Of a stretch of 64,000 nucleotides of DNA, positions 56,043 through 64,000 are shown one piece after another. The position numbers were made by a program, and so were the translations under genes. Under the pieces are notes generated by a model. That model did no database searches. It had not been told where the DNA came from and saw only the letters and a list, made by a program, of their open reading frames with translations. Position 1 is the first letter of the stretch, and every line of letters begins with the position of its first letter. The DNA comes from an uncultured Pelagibacteraceae bacterium (lineage in GTDB: Bacteria; Pseudomonadota; Alphaproteobacteria; Pelagibacterales; AG-422-B15): positions 488,001-552,000 of the forward strand of contig CACMIV010000001.1 in the NCBI GenBank assembly GCA_902613805.1, in the 5' to 3' direction.

Positions 56043-57671
56043 ATGGCAAAAAATACACACGATGTAATCGTAATTGGTGCGGGTCACAATGGTTTGACCG
56101 CTGCTAGTTATATGGCGAAGGCAGGATTAGATGTTGTTGTCCTAGAAAAAAATGAATGGATTGGAGGCGCTGCTGTTAGTCGCGAGCTCTATCCAGGATG
56201 GAAATATTCTAACTGTTCATATGTTTGCAGCTTACTAAGACCTGAGATCATGCGTGATCTTGAACTGTACAAATATGGTTTACAAATTATTCCTTACGAA
56301 GGTAGCGCAACAATGATGAGAAATGGGGACTACTATGCCCACTATCATGATCATGATATGACGATCAATTCTATCAGAAGACATTCCCACAAAGATGCAG
56401 AAGCTTATGAAAGGTACAGTCGCGATGTTTTAAGACAATGTAAAATTATTAAACCTCTCTTAAAAATGACACCACCAGATTTAACTTCTTTTAAACCAAA
56501 AGATTTATTTGGTGCTCTGGAGTTTGCAAAACATTTTGCAGCTAAAGACGAGCTAGGAGGTCTTGGTGAAAAAGAAATATATGACACTATTCGATTTTAC
56601 ACAATGAGCATCAGAGACTATTTAGATGAATATTTTGAAAGTGATATTACAAAAGCTCACTTAGCTGGAAGTGCAATTATCGGAACTGCTCTTGGTCCTT
56701 GCTCACCTGGCTCAGCTTACGTATTACTCCACCATTATATGGGAGAAGTAGATGGTTCTGTTGGAGCATGGGGGTACTCAAGAGGAGGTATGGGCTCTAT
56801 TACAAAAGCAATGACAGGTTGTCTTAATGCTCACGGCGGTGAAGTAAAACCAGATAATGAAGTTGTTAATGTCATTACTAAAAATGGTCGTGCGATTGGA
56901 GTTGCTACCAAAAAAGGTGATGAATATTACGCAAAAAAAATTGTATCTAACTTAGATGTTAAAAGAACGTTTTTAAAAATTACTGAAGAAAGCTCTTTAC
57001 CTGGTGAATTTGTTGAAAGAGTTAAAAACTTTAAAATAAGAGGTTCATCGGGAAAACTGAATATTGCCTTAGATGGCCTTCCTGAATTTCCATGTATTCC
57101 AGAAGGTGATCCAGGTGGTGGAGGTGATATGCACTTCACAGAAACTATTGAAGAAATGGAAGGAGCTTACGATGATTGGAAACGAGGTGAATGGTCAAGA
57201 AATCCTTACGTAGATATGTGTATTCCCTCTAAAAGCGATCCAACAATGGCAGCTCCCGGAAAGCATTATATGTCTGTCTTTATTCAATATGTTCCATTCA
57301 ATCTTGCAAATGGCGGGTGGAATGAAGAAAGAAAACAGGAATTTGGAAGACATATTGTTGATTGTATTGCTGAGTTTTCTCCAAATTTTAAAGATTTAAT
57401 TAATCACTATGAAGTTCGTACACCATTAGAATTAGATAATGAAGTAGGATTGACAGAAGGAAACATCTTTCAAGGCGAATTAACAATGGACCAACTCATG
57501 TTTAATCGACCTGTGCCTGGATATGCGCAGTACAGAACACCACTTAAAAATATGTATATGTGCAGTTCATCAACCCATCCAGGGGGCGGAGTTATGGGTG
57601 CACCAGGAGCGAATGCTGCAAGGGAGGTTCTAATTGATATGAATATCCCTCAAACTGGTAATTATTATTAA
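56043..57671 (+). CDS. PYROXD2/phytoene dehydrogenase-like FAD oxidoreductase (first tandem copy)
   Basis: A 542-residue flavoprotein with an N-terminal dinucleotide fold, VIVIGAGHNGLTAASYMAKA, then the second FAD contact EKNEWIGGAAVS. The C-terminal FAD-binding block is MYMCSSSTHPGGGVMGAPG. It resembles PYROXD2-type amine-oxidase-superfamily proteins rather than true carotenoid desaturases. No signal peptide. The reaction is unknown. It is first in the plus-strand operon and its stop overlaps the second copy by one base. Confidence 0.8.
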   Translation: MAKNTHDVIVIGAGHNGLTAASYMAKAGLDVVVLEKNEWIGGAAVSRELYPGWKYSNCSYVCSLLRPEIMRDLELYKYGLQIIPYEGSATMMRNGDYYAHYHDHDMTINSIRRHSHKDAEAYERYSRDVLRQCKIIKPLLKMTPPDLTSFKPKDLFGALEFAKHFAAKDELGGLGEKEIYDTIRFYTMSIRDYLDEYFESDITKAHLAGSAIIGTALGPCSPGSAYVLLHHYMGEVDGSVGAWGYSRGGMGSITKAMTGCLNAHGGEVKPDNEVVNVITKNGRAIGVATKKGDEYYAKKIVSNLDVKRTFLKITEESSLPGEFVERVKNFKIRGSSGKLNIALDGLPEFPCIPEGDPGGGGDMHFTETIEEMEGAYDDWKRGEWSRNPYVDMCIPSKSDPTMAAPGKHYMSVFIQYVPFNLANGGWNEERKQEFGRHIVDCIAEFSPNFKDLINHYEVRTPLELDNEVGLTEGNIFQGELTMDQLMFNRPVPGYAQYRTPLKNMYMCSSSTHPGGGVMGAPGANAAREVLIDMNIPQTGNYY

Positions 57672-59182
57672 TGTCAGACAATTATGACGTAATTGTTATT
57701 GGCGCAGGCCATAATGGTCTTGTATGTGCTAATATTCTTGCAAAAAAAAACCGTAAGGTTCTAATTTGTGAGGCACGTGACAATTGTGGAGGACTCCTTG
57801 AAGAGAGTATAACCAATTTCGTTCCTCAGATACCAATGAGTGTGTCAAGCTCACTTGGTGGACTGCCAGTAAAGTATAAAGCAAAGTCTAGTATTGCACT
57901 GTCTGAGTCTGGTCAACATATTCGCCTAGTTGGAAACCAACATATTGACCATAAAGTTATTTCAGGTTTCTCTTCGAAGGATGCAGACAGATATGTAGAA
58001 TTTCATGATAAAATGTCCTCCTTTTCAAAGGCTTTAGGTTCTTTCATGATGGCTTCACCACCAAGGATCATGAACAATACTTTCTCTGACTACTTTAAAT
58101 TATTCAAATTAGGCATGAATGTTCGAATGCTTGGAAAGAAAAAATTTAATGAGTTTGCAAGAATGATAGGGCTAAATATTGCGGACGAATTAGAAGACAA
58201 TTTTGAAAATACTCTTTTGCAAGGCCTAATCGCCCATGACGCGGTGCTTGGTTCTAACTTGGGCCCAAGGTCACCAGGTTCATTGATTAATCTACTTTTT
58301 CGCATGGCCACACACGACAACTCAATTTTTGGGGGAATATATGAAATTGATGGTGGCAGTAAAGCTTTTGTCGATACTTTACTTGATATCAGCAATAAAA
58401 ATAAAGTTGAAATCAAAACTTCTTCATCGGTTAAAAGATGCATTACTGAAAATGATAAAGCAGTTGGGGTTGAACTTCACAATGGTGAAAAAATTTATGC
58501 AAAAAAAATTATTTCTAATGCAGATCCAAGATCTACTTATTTTTCCCTTTTAGGAACTGAGAATTTAGATACTGATGTGAAAAGAAGAATCAAACATCAC
58601 CGATCAAAAGGGAAAGTTGCAAAATTATCATTAAGTCTCAATAAACAACCTGAATTTATTAATTGCGATAAAGATGATTTAGAAAGTAGAATGGTGATCG
58701 CGCCATCAATTGATTATATAGAAGAAGCATTCAATCCAAGTAAATTTGATAAGCTTTCTATGGAACCTATTTTAGAAATGAAACTTAAAAATTCTGACCA
58801 GAGTAATCCTGCATTAGATATTCAAGTTCAATACGCTTCCTACGGTGCGCAAGAGGGTTGGGATAATATTAAAGATAACTATGTAGACGCAGTTATAAAA
58901 TTAATAGAGAAATATGCACCTGATATTCAAAGCTGTATAGAGACTAAAGCAATCGTTACTCCTGACGATATAGAAAAAAATTTTCATGTCACAGGTGGAC
59001 ATTGGCATCATGGAGAAATTCAAATTGATCAACTTTTTATGCTCAGACCAATTCCTGGGGCATCACAATATAGAACCCACCTTGATGGACTATATATGTG
59101 TGGTGCAGGTACCCATCCGGGTGGAGGCTTAACTGGAATTCCAGGAAGAAATGCAGCTCAAGCTATTTTGGAGGATGCTTGA
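57671..59182 (+). CDS. PYROXD2/phytoene dehydrogenase-like FAD oxidoreductase (second tandem copy)
   Basis: A 503-residue paralogue of the preceding gene. The N-terminus VIVIGAGHNGLVCANILAKK and C-terminus LYMCGAGTHPGGGLTGIPG match the first copy in order and spacing, while the centre is more diverged. Both share LGPRSPGS/LGPCSPGS-type segments. The pair may work as two successive or heteromeric oxidoreductases. It overlaps its upstream partner by one base, and the GcvT-like gene begins 2 bp after its stop. Confidence 0.8.
   Translation: MSDNYDVIVIGAGHNGLVCANILAKKNRKVLICEARDNCGGLLEESITNFVPQIPMSVSSSLGGLPVKYKAKSSIALSESGQHIRLVGNQHIDHKVISGFSSKDADRYVEFHDKMSSFSKALGSFMMASPPRIMNNTFSDYFKLFKLGMNVRMLGKKKFNEFARMIGLNIADELEDNFENTLLQGLIAHDAVLGSNLGPRSPGSLINLLFRMATHDNSIFGGIYEIDGGSKAFVDTLLDISNKNKVEIKTSSSVKRCITENDKAVGVELHNGEKIYAKKIISNADPRSTYFSLLGTENLDTDVKRRIKHHRSKGKVAKLSLSLNKQPEFINCDKDDLESRMVIAPSIDYIEEAFNPSKFDKLSMEPILEMKLKNSDQSNPALDIQVQYASYGAQEGWDNIKDNYVDAVIKLIEKYAPDIQSCIETKAIVTPDDIEKNFHVTGGHWHHGEIQIDQLFMLRPIPGASQYRTHLDGLYMCGAGTHPGGGLTGIPGRNAAQAILEDA
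59170..59174 (+). promoter_or_regulatory. Ribosome binding site GGAGG deciding the GcvT-like start
   Basis: GGAGG lies 10 nt before ATG 59185. It supports that start over the longer frame open from 59098, which would overlap the upstream flavoprotein by 85 bp. Confidence 0.75.
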
Positions 59183-59184
59183 GT

Positions 59185-60384
59185 ATGAATAGAGATTTAA
59201 GATTTACGGCACTTAAAAAAACTCCTTTTCACTCTAGAACAAGCTTAGCTTCAAGAACAAATAAATATTATAACTGGAACGGTTTTACCGTACCCACAGA
59301 ATATTCAACAACTGAGTTGGAATATACTGCCGCTAGAAATGGTACTTCAGTTATGGATCTCACGCCTATGTGCAAATACATGATCAATGGCAGCGATGCT
59401 AACAGATTTGTTGATTATCTTGTAACAAGAGATTTATCACAGATGGAAGACAATACAGTTGCATACATAATTTGGTGTAATGAAGATGGTAAAGTGATGG
59501 ACGATGGTACCATATTTAAATTTTCGGATACAAAATTCATGCTTTGCTGTGCAGTAAAGATTTATAATTGGTTACATGACTCTGCTGAAGGTTTTGATGT
59601 TTCTTGTGAGGATGCAACAGACACAACTGCTGCATTAGCAATCCAAGGACCTACTTCTTGTTCAACACTAAAGAACTATGGAGCAGACGACCTTGAATTA
59701 TTAAAACCATTTGGAATGAAACAATATAATATTAATGGATATGATGTTTTAATCTCGCGAACAGGCTTCACAGGTGATTTAGGATATGAATTATGGACTA
59801 ATCCAGCTAATGCAGAAAACATGTGGGATAGTATTATGGAAGCTGGAAAAGAATTAAAGATTAGACCTTTTGGTATGCATGCTCTTGAGATGACAAGGAT
59901 TGAAGCTGGCTTTATTCAAACCAATACTGATTTTATGGCAGCTGAAGATTCCTTAAGACCAGTGAGAATGCGTTCACCGTATGAAATTGGAATGGGTTGG
60001 CTGGTTCATCTTAATAAAGAAAGTTACTTTGTCGGTAAACGCGCTTTAAAGAAAGAAAAAGAGACAGGTAATTCTGAAAGATGTTTAGTTGGACTTGACA
60101 TAGATGGTGATAAGCCCGCAGTAGGCTCTGTAATCTATAATGAAAAAAAAGAAGACATAGGTATTGTCACGGCAGCAATGTGGTCACCTACTATGAAAAG
60201 AAACGTTGCGCTCGCATCTCTGAAGCGTCCATATGGAATTAAGATAAAAGAAAACATTTTTGCAGAAATATATCACCCAGAGGAATTGGAATATAAAAAA
60301 ATATGGGCAAAGTGTAAGGTTGTAAAAAGACAATTTTTTAGCCCTGAAAGACGTAATAAAGTACCTGCGGACCTATATGAATAG
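59185..60384 (+). CDS. GcvT-like aminomethyltransferase family protein
   Basis: About 399 residues from ATG 59185, with GGAGG upstream. The GcvT fold shows EYTAARNGTSVMDLTPM, KVMDDGTIFKF, ALAIQGPTS and SRTGFTGDLGYELW, and the C-terminal barrel has GMGWLVHLNKESYFVGKRAL. Members bind tetrahydrofolate and take C1 units from amines (glycine cleavage T, dimethylglycine and sarcosine oxidases) or DMSP (DmdA). The folate link fits demethylation of a methylated amine produced by the neighbouring flavoproteins. DmdA itself cannot be confirmed by eye. Confidence 0.82.
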   Translation: MNRDLRFTALKKTPFHSRTSLASRTNKYYNWNGFTVPTEYSTTELEYTAARNGTSVMDLTPMCKYMINGSDANRFVDYLVTRDLSQMEDNTVAYIIWCNEDGKVMDDGTIFKFSDTKFMLCCAVKIYNWLHDSAEGFDVSCEDATDTTAALAIQGPTSCSTLKNYGADDLELLKPFGMKQYNINGYDVLISRTGFTGDLGYELWTNPANAENMWDSIMEAGKELKIRPFGMHALEMTRIEAGFIQTNTDFMAAEDSLRPVRMRSPYEIGMGWLVHLNKESYFVGKRALKKEKETGNSERCLVGLDIDGDKPAVGSVIYNEKKEDIGIVTAAMWSPTMKRNVALASLKRPYGIKIKENIFAEIYHPEELEYKKIWAKCKVVKRQFFSPERRNKVPADLYE

Positions 60385-60405
60385 CCAAAAATAGGGTATT
60401 TTTTT
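60380..60405 (+). terminator. Weak hairpin plus T-run after the GcvT-like gene
   Basis: AATAGCC (60380-60386) can pair with GGGTATT (60394-60400) with one mismatch, followed by a T-run. It overlaps the gene's stop codon and may partly end the upstream operon before the next promoter. Support is modest. Confidence 0.3.
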
Positions 60406-60416
60406 AAAATTCAATT

Positions 60417-60434
60417 ATTGAACAGCTGTTCAAT
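60417..60434. promoter_or_regulatory. Perfect 18-bp palindrome, second BetI-like operator
   Basis: ATTGAACAGCTGTTCAAT is a perfect 18-bp palindrome ending 18 bp before the start codon at 60452. TTGAAC at 60418-60423 inside it can serve as -35 with TATACT at 60441-60446 (17-bp spacer). It shares the ATTGAA...TTCAAT outer arms with the operator at 55990 and resembles the TTGAAC-rich BetI box of enterobacteria. Confidence 0.7.
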
Positions 60435-60446
60435 ATAGGTTATACT
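60418..60446 (+). promoter_or_regulatory. Predicted promoter of the aminotransferase-Rieske operon
   Basis: -35 TTGAAC (60418-60423) and -10 TATACT (60441-60446) have the ideal 17-bp spacing. The expected start of transcription coincides with the ATG at 60452, implying a leaderless or near-leaderless mRNA. Confidence 0.6.
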
Positions 60447-60451
60447 TCAAT

Positions 60452-61849
60452 ATGCCCAAATCAACTCCGATTCCCGAAAAAAAAGATCTCCTTAATACTC
60501 TCGACGATAGAATTCTATACCCATGGCAGTATCTTGAGTATCGCGGTGAAGACAGCAGGACAATCATTGATAAGTCAAAAGGAATTTATCTTTACGATCA
60601 AACAGGAAGACAGCTTATTGATGGTCCTGGAGGAATGTGGAATGTTAACGTGGGACATGGTGTAAAAGAAATTGCTGATGCTGTTTATAATCAGATTACA
60701 AAAATGCCATACGCCAGTCCATTTACTGAGTCCACTGAGATAGCATATAACTATGCTTCACGACTTGTTAAATATGCGCCTGGTGATCTCAAAAGAGTAT
60801 TTTTTACTTCTGGAGGATCCTCAGCAGTAGACTCTGCATTAAGATTTGTAATGTTTTATAATAATGTTCGTGGGTTAAGAGATAAGAAACAAATTATCTC
60901 ACGTCATGATGCATATCACGGAAGTACATTTTTAGGGGCTTCATGTTCAGGTAAAGAAAGAGATAAAAACAACTTTGATTTTGCAGATAACTTAGTCCAT
61001 CATTTGTCTGCGCCAAATCCATTTAAAAAACCAGATGACTTAAGCGATGAAGAATTCTGTGATCTAAAAGTTAAAGAGTTAGAAAATAAAATTTTAGAAC
61101 TTGGTCAAGATAAGGTCGCAGCATTTATTGCAGAGCCAATCCTAGCATCAGGTGGGGTAATTGTTCCTCCTAAAGGATATCATAAAAAGACAAGAGAAAT
61201 TTGTACTAAGTACGATGTTATTTATATTTCTGATGAGATAGTAACTGGCTTTGGAAGATTAGGTCATATATTCGCTTCAGAAAATTATTTCGATTTAGAA
61301 CCTGATATCATTCTTTTAGCAAAAGGGATTACTTCAGGGTACGTACCTTGTGGTGCAGTTGTTATATCTGAAAAGCTTATGTCTCAACTTGATAATAAAG
61401 AAAAAGTTATATTCTCAAATGGATTTACTGACTCGGGTCACCCAGTGAGCATGGCAGCAGCAACAGCAACACTTGATTATATTGAAAAAAATAACCTTCT
61501 TGAGCATGTACAAGAAGTCGGCCCTTATTTTCAATCTAAATTAAGTGAATTAATTGATCTCCCGATTGTTGGTGATGTGCGTGGTGAGGGATTAATGGCG
61601 GCTGTTGAATGTGTAATCAGTAAAGAAAAAAAAGATCCCCTGAATTTACAATACGAGATCGCTTCTCGCATCAATTCACATTGTCAAAATCTTGGTTTAA
61701 TTGTTAGACCGTTATTTAATACGTGTGTCATGTCTCCTTCATTGATCATCACTAAGGAACAAATAGATGATTTGGTTAGTATACTTAGAAAAGGAATTGA
61801 GTTAGCTACAGACGACATCAAGAAAGAAGGCCTTTGGTCTGCATCATAA
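60452..61849 (+). CDS. Class III aminotransferase
   Basis: A 465-residue PLP enzyme with GPGGMWNVNVGHG, FFTSGGSSAVDSALRF, AFIAEPILASGGVIVPP, SDEIVTGFGRLG (261-271 region) and Schiff-base lysine K291 in LLAKGITSGYVPCGA. It differs clearly from the SpuC-like enzyme at 52314 (for example HGSTFLGASCSGK rather than HGSTMTGMSLGGM) and so likely has another substrate. It leads an operon with a Rieske oxygenase 4 bp downstream. Pyruvate is the likely acceptor by family habit. Confidence 0.85.
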   Translation: MPKSTPIPEKKDLLNTLDDRILYPWQYLEYRGEDSRTIIDKSKGIYLYDQTGRQLIDGPGGMWNVNVGHGVKEIADAVYNQITKMPYASPFTESTEIAYNYASRLVKYAPGDLKRVFFTSGGSSAVDSALRFVMFYNNVRGLRDKKQIISRHDAYHGSTFLGASCSGKERDKNNFDFADNLVHHLSAPNPFKKPDDLSDEEFCDLKVKELENKILELGQDKVAAFIAEPILASGGVIVPPKGYHKKTREICTKYDVIYISDEIVTGFGRLGHIFASENYFDLEPDIILLAKGITSGYVPCGAVVISEKLMSQLDNKEKVIFSNGFTDSGHPVSMAAATATLDYIEKNNLLEHVQEVGPYFQSKLSELIDLPIVGDVRGEGLMAAVECVISKEKKDPLNLQYEIASRINSHCQNLGLIVRPLFNTCVMSPSLIITKEQIDDLVSILRKGIELATDDIKKEGLWSAS

Positions 61850-61853
61850 ATAA

Positions 61854-63092
61854 ATGCTTGAGTTTAACCATCTGCTAAAAAACTATCAGGAGGGTAAAAC
61901 TTTACCTCAAGACTTTTATACAAATTCGAATATTTTTTCCGAGGAGATGAAGCGAATTTATTTCAAACAGTGGTTAATGGTGGATCACATCAGTCGTATT
62001 CCTAATTCAGGTGATTATTTTGTATTTGACGCCGAAAAGGAGTCCATCATAGTCATTAGAGGAAGAGATAATGAAGTAAGAGCATTTTATAATGTTTGCA
62101 CTCATCGAGGATCAAGAATTTGTTTAGATGAAGAGGGTTCAAAAAAACTTTTAGTGTGTCCCTATCATGCTTGGAGTTTTTCAGCAGAAGGTAAGCTTAA
62201 AGCTGCACGTTTTATGCCGGAGGATTTTAAAAAAGAAGAGTGGGGTCTTAGAGAGTGCCATCTTAAAATTTATGAAGGATTAATATTTATTAATTTATCA
62301 TTAGAAGAACCAATGAATTTTGATGAATTCATTGAGCCTCTAAAAGAAATGATGGAATTTCATCAGACGAGTAAGTCAAAAATTGCTATAAGAAAAAAAT
62401 ATCCAACTCATGCAAATTTTAAATTAGTTCTTGAAAATTTTCAGGAGTGTTATCACTGTCCTACAGCACATCCTGAGCTTTGCGCGGTACAGGATAAAGA
62501 CTGGGTTGTCGCAATGGGTGCTGGGATAGGTACTGCGCCTCAAAAAGAAACTGATGAATATTTAAATAAAATTAAACCTTGGGTCGAGGAAAGTAAAAAA
62601 AATGGAATCCCGTCTGAGGTTTACCTTGAAACAGAAGAAGGATTAAAAAAAGGCTTAAATAGATATGTTGATAGAACTCCAATTGGAAACGGAAACTTAT
62701 CACAAACCAAAGATGGAAAGCCAGCTTCTTCATTAATGGGACAGTTTAAAGATTTTGATGGAGGACTAACCCAAGTTAGCTTTAATCCATTTGGCTGTTG
62801 TTATTTCACAAATGATTTTGGCGTCATGTTTATTTTTAAACCCATCTCGCTTCTAGAATCTGAAGTGGAACTCATATGGCTTGTAAATGAGGAAGCCGAG
62901 GAGAATAAAGACTTTAAGCCCGAGGAAGTAAGCTATATTTGGGATGTTACTACGGCGCATGATACAACCATAATTGAAAATAACCAGGAAGGCCTTCTAT
63001 CTCAGTCATTCAAACCTGGAGTTTTATCCGAAAATGAATCAGCAGTAACTTACTTTTACAATTGGTATTTTACTAACATGCAATTACCATAA
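61854..63092 (+). CDS. Rieske non-haem iron oxygenase, alpha subunit
   Basis: A 412-residue ring-hydroxylating-type oxygenase. The Rieske [2Fe-2S] ligands are C82-T-H84 and C102-x2-H105. The catalytic iron site is E198-C-Y-H201-C-P-T-A-H206 in ENFQECYHCPTAHP, with a later aspartate near D370. A glutamate (E198) at the bridging position, instead of aspartate, and the ECYHC context are shared with oxygenases acting on quaternary amines such as choline, carnitine or glycine betaine. No reductase partner is in the window. It follows the aminotransferase by 4 bp. Confidence 0.88.
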   Translation: MLEFNHLLKNYQEGKTLPQDFYTNSNIFSEEMKRIYFKQWLMVDHISRIPNSGDYFVFDAEKESIIVIRGRDNEVRAFYNVCTHRGSRICLDEEGSKKLLVCPYHAWSFSAEGKLKAARFMPEDFKKEEWGLRECHLKIYEGLIFINLSLEEPMNFDEFIEPLKEMMEFHQTSKSKIAIRKKYPTHANFKLVLENFQECYHCPTAHPELCAVQDKDWVVAMGAGIGTAPQKETDEYLNKIKPWVEESKKNGIPSEVYLETEEGLKKGLNRYVDRTPIGNGNLSQTKDGKPASSLMGQFKDFDGGLTQVSFNPFGCCYFTNDFGVMFIFKPISLLESEVELIWLVNEEAEENKDFKPEEVSYIWDVTTAHDTTIIENNQEGLLSQSFKPGVLSENESAVTYFYNWYFTNMQLP

Positions 63093-63128
63093 ATAAATAT
63101 ATGATAATCTAATTTTATTAAAAATGAG

Positions 63129-63395
63129 ATGAAACCTTACTTAATAATAACTATTATTTTTTTTTCTTTGGCCAATTTATCAATTGCTAACAATTTTAAA
63201 AATAAAATTGAAAGTGAAATTCAAGTTAGCAATAAGAAATTTGGAGGTCCTAAGTCAGATTTTGTTCTTGAAAGAATAAGATTTAATATGGAAACTTCAA
63301 TAAAAGATAAATACGGAAATTGGATACTAATATCTAATGGTGAGATAGTCCGCTGCTGCTTAGAAAGAAAAAATAAAAATCAGAATGGAAAATGA
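63129..63395 (+). CDS. Small exported protein of unknown function
   Basis: An 88-residue protein with a signal peptide (residues 1-20, ending LSIAN) and a charged mature part containing two adjacent cysteines near the end (RCCLERK). I recognise no family. Its TGA overlaps the start of the downstream FAD oxidoreductase (ATGA), and it follows the Rieske gene by 36 bp, so it should be co-expressed with the amine enzymes. A role in the periplasm would be unexpected for this pathway. Confidence 0.6.
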   Translation: MKPYLIITIIFFSLANLSIANNFKNKIESEIQVSNKKFGGPKSDFVLERIRFNMETSIKDKYGNWILISNGEIVRCCLERKNKNQNGK

Positions 63396-64000
63396 AACAA
63401 CTATATAACAAAGACATTTATGATGTTAATAAGCCTGTTAGGAGCTATTGGGAAAAAGTAAGTAATATTAATCAGGATAAGTATCCAAAGTTAGTTAGCG
63501 ATGAAACTTGTGATGTTTGTGTTATAGGTGGTGGCTTTACTGGAATTAGCACAGCCTATCACATTGCAAAAAATTATGGTGGTGACGTAAGATTACTAGA
63601 GGCTGGACATTTTGGATTTGCGAGCAGTGCAAGAAATGCTGGCTTTTGTTGTTTGCCTGCAACAAAATTGTCAGTTAATCAATTAATTACAAAATTTGGC
63701 CTAGATGAAACAAAAAAGTTTTTTGCTTCTCAAATTGAAGGTGTTGAACTTTTATCATCACTTATTTCTGAAAATAATATTGAATGTGAAAAAACTGGTA
63801 CAGGCAATCTAGATGTCGCTCATCACCCTGATAGCAGTGAGGAGCTAAAGGAGTGGGGCAACGATCTTAAAAAATATTTTGGTATTAATACCAAGTGGAT
63901 ACCCAAAGAGGAGTTTAATGAAGTTGGACATCAGTCAACAGAACAATTTGGAGCTGTTTTTACTGAAGCGGGATTTGCAATGAACCCAATGGCTTTTATG
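63392..64000 (+). CDS. DadA/PuuB-like FAD-dependent amine oxidoreductase, 3' truncated by window edge
   Basis: The frame runs off the right edge after about 203 codons. It begins MKQLYNKDIYDVNKPVRSYW and has the FAD fold CDVCVIGGGFTGISTAYHIA and RLLEAGHFGFASSARNAG. This layout is that of the DAO family (gamma-glutamylputrescine oxidase PuuB, sarcosine and related amine oxidases). It would oxidise a secondary or primary amine to an imine. It is coupled to the exported-protein gene by an ATGA overlap. Confidence 0.85.
   Translation, partial: MKQLYNKDIYDVNKPVRSYWEKVSNINQDKYPKLVSDETCDVCVIGGGFTGISTAYHIAKNYGGDVRLLEAGHFGFASSARNAGFCCLPATKLSVNQLITKFGLDETKKFFASQIEGVELLSSLISENNIECEKTGTGNLDVAHHPDSSEELKEWGNDLKKYFGINTKWIPKEEFNEVGHQSTEQFGAVFTEAGFAMNPMAFM

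Noticed and set aside
56043-59182. Carotenoid desaturases (CrtI) as the tandem flavoproteins
   Set aside because: They have the shared FAD fold but lack other carotenoid genes nearby and look closer to the PYROXD2 branch.
59185-60384. Calling the GcvT-like gene DMSP demethylase DmdA
   Set aside because: The fold is right but many GcvT paralogues look alike; DmdA-specific residues could not be verified by eye and the neighbours point to amines.

Overview
The window looks like part of the chromosome of an AT-rich, streamlined alphaproteobacterium, probably marine. The lineage call rests on several alphaproteobacterial signatures: mutM-rpsT-dnaA gene order, a RegB/RegA-type redox two-component pair, pckA divergent from a ChvI/ChvG-type pair, and an SOS box of the GTTC-N7-GTTC class before umuDC. 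Low G+C (judged by eye), Lys/Asn/Ile-rich proteins, 1-40 bp gaps and frequent gene overlaps indicate streamlining. The marine assignment is inference; no rRNA or tRNA gene was seen.

Layout. 1-7111: replication block (end of mutM, rpsT, a 308-bp AT-rich gap, dnaA, dnaN, recF, gyrB). 7108-9721: YgjP-like metallopeptidase and RegB/RegA. 9726-14756: diiron protein, MMPL/RND exporter and a lone ABC ATPase. 14819-19863: a 58-aa zinc-finger gene, polA, an unusual nucleotidyltransferase-cupin fusion and an MFS carrier. 19856-28841: pckA, chvI/chvG, ahcY, tsaE, amgK, murU, a DsbA-like protein, hspQ and yciB. 28838-38147: EamA carrier, alkylsulfatase-like lipoprotein, DUF3429 protein, a divergent HupE/PPIase versus DUF3604 cassette, and amtB. 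38260-41891: two hydrolases around an SOS-controlled umuDC. 41978-48026: branched-chain-type ABC uptake system (livK convergent to livGFHM) and an EamA carrier. 48068-50300: lytic transglycosylase lipoprotein, pdxA and a LysE exporter.

50293-64000 is an accessory nitrogen/carbon catabolic region. First comes a divergent block of a PuuD-like amidotransferase against glutaryl-CoA dehydrogenase plus a SpuC-like polyamine aminotransferase, which together suggest diamine or lysine-type catabolism. Next is a TetR/BetI-like regulator with MFS and GNAT genes, divergent from two tandem PYROXD2-like flavoproteins and a GcvT-like C1 transferase. A second unit holds a class III aminotransferase, a Rieske oxygenase with the E-x2-H-x4-H type of iron site, a small exported protein and a DadA/PuuB-like oxidase cut by the window end. 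Two BetI-like palindromes (55990-56007 and 60417-60434), each overlapping a predicted -35 element, tie these units into one predicted regulon. The likely substrates are N-methylated or other amine compounds; the exact substrate is unknown. This is the best candidate for an undescribed system.

Genome-wide style features also stand out. Seven of ten convergent gene pairs overlap at their stop codons, and several predicted promoters sit so close to the start codon that leaderless transcripts are likely.
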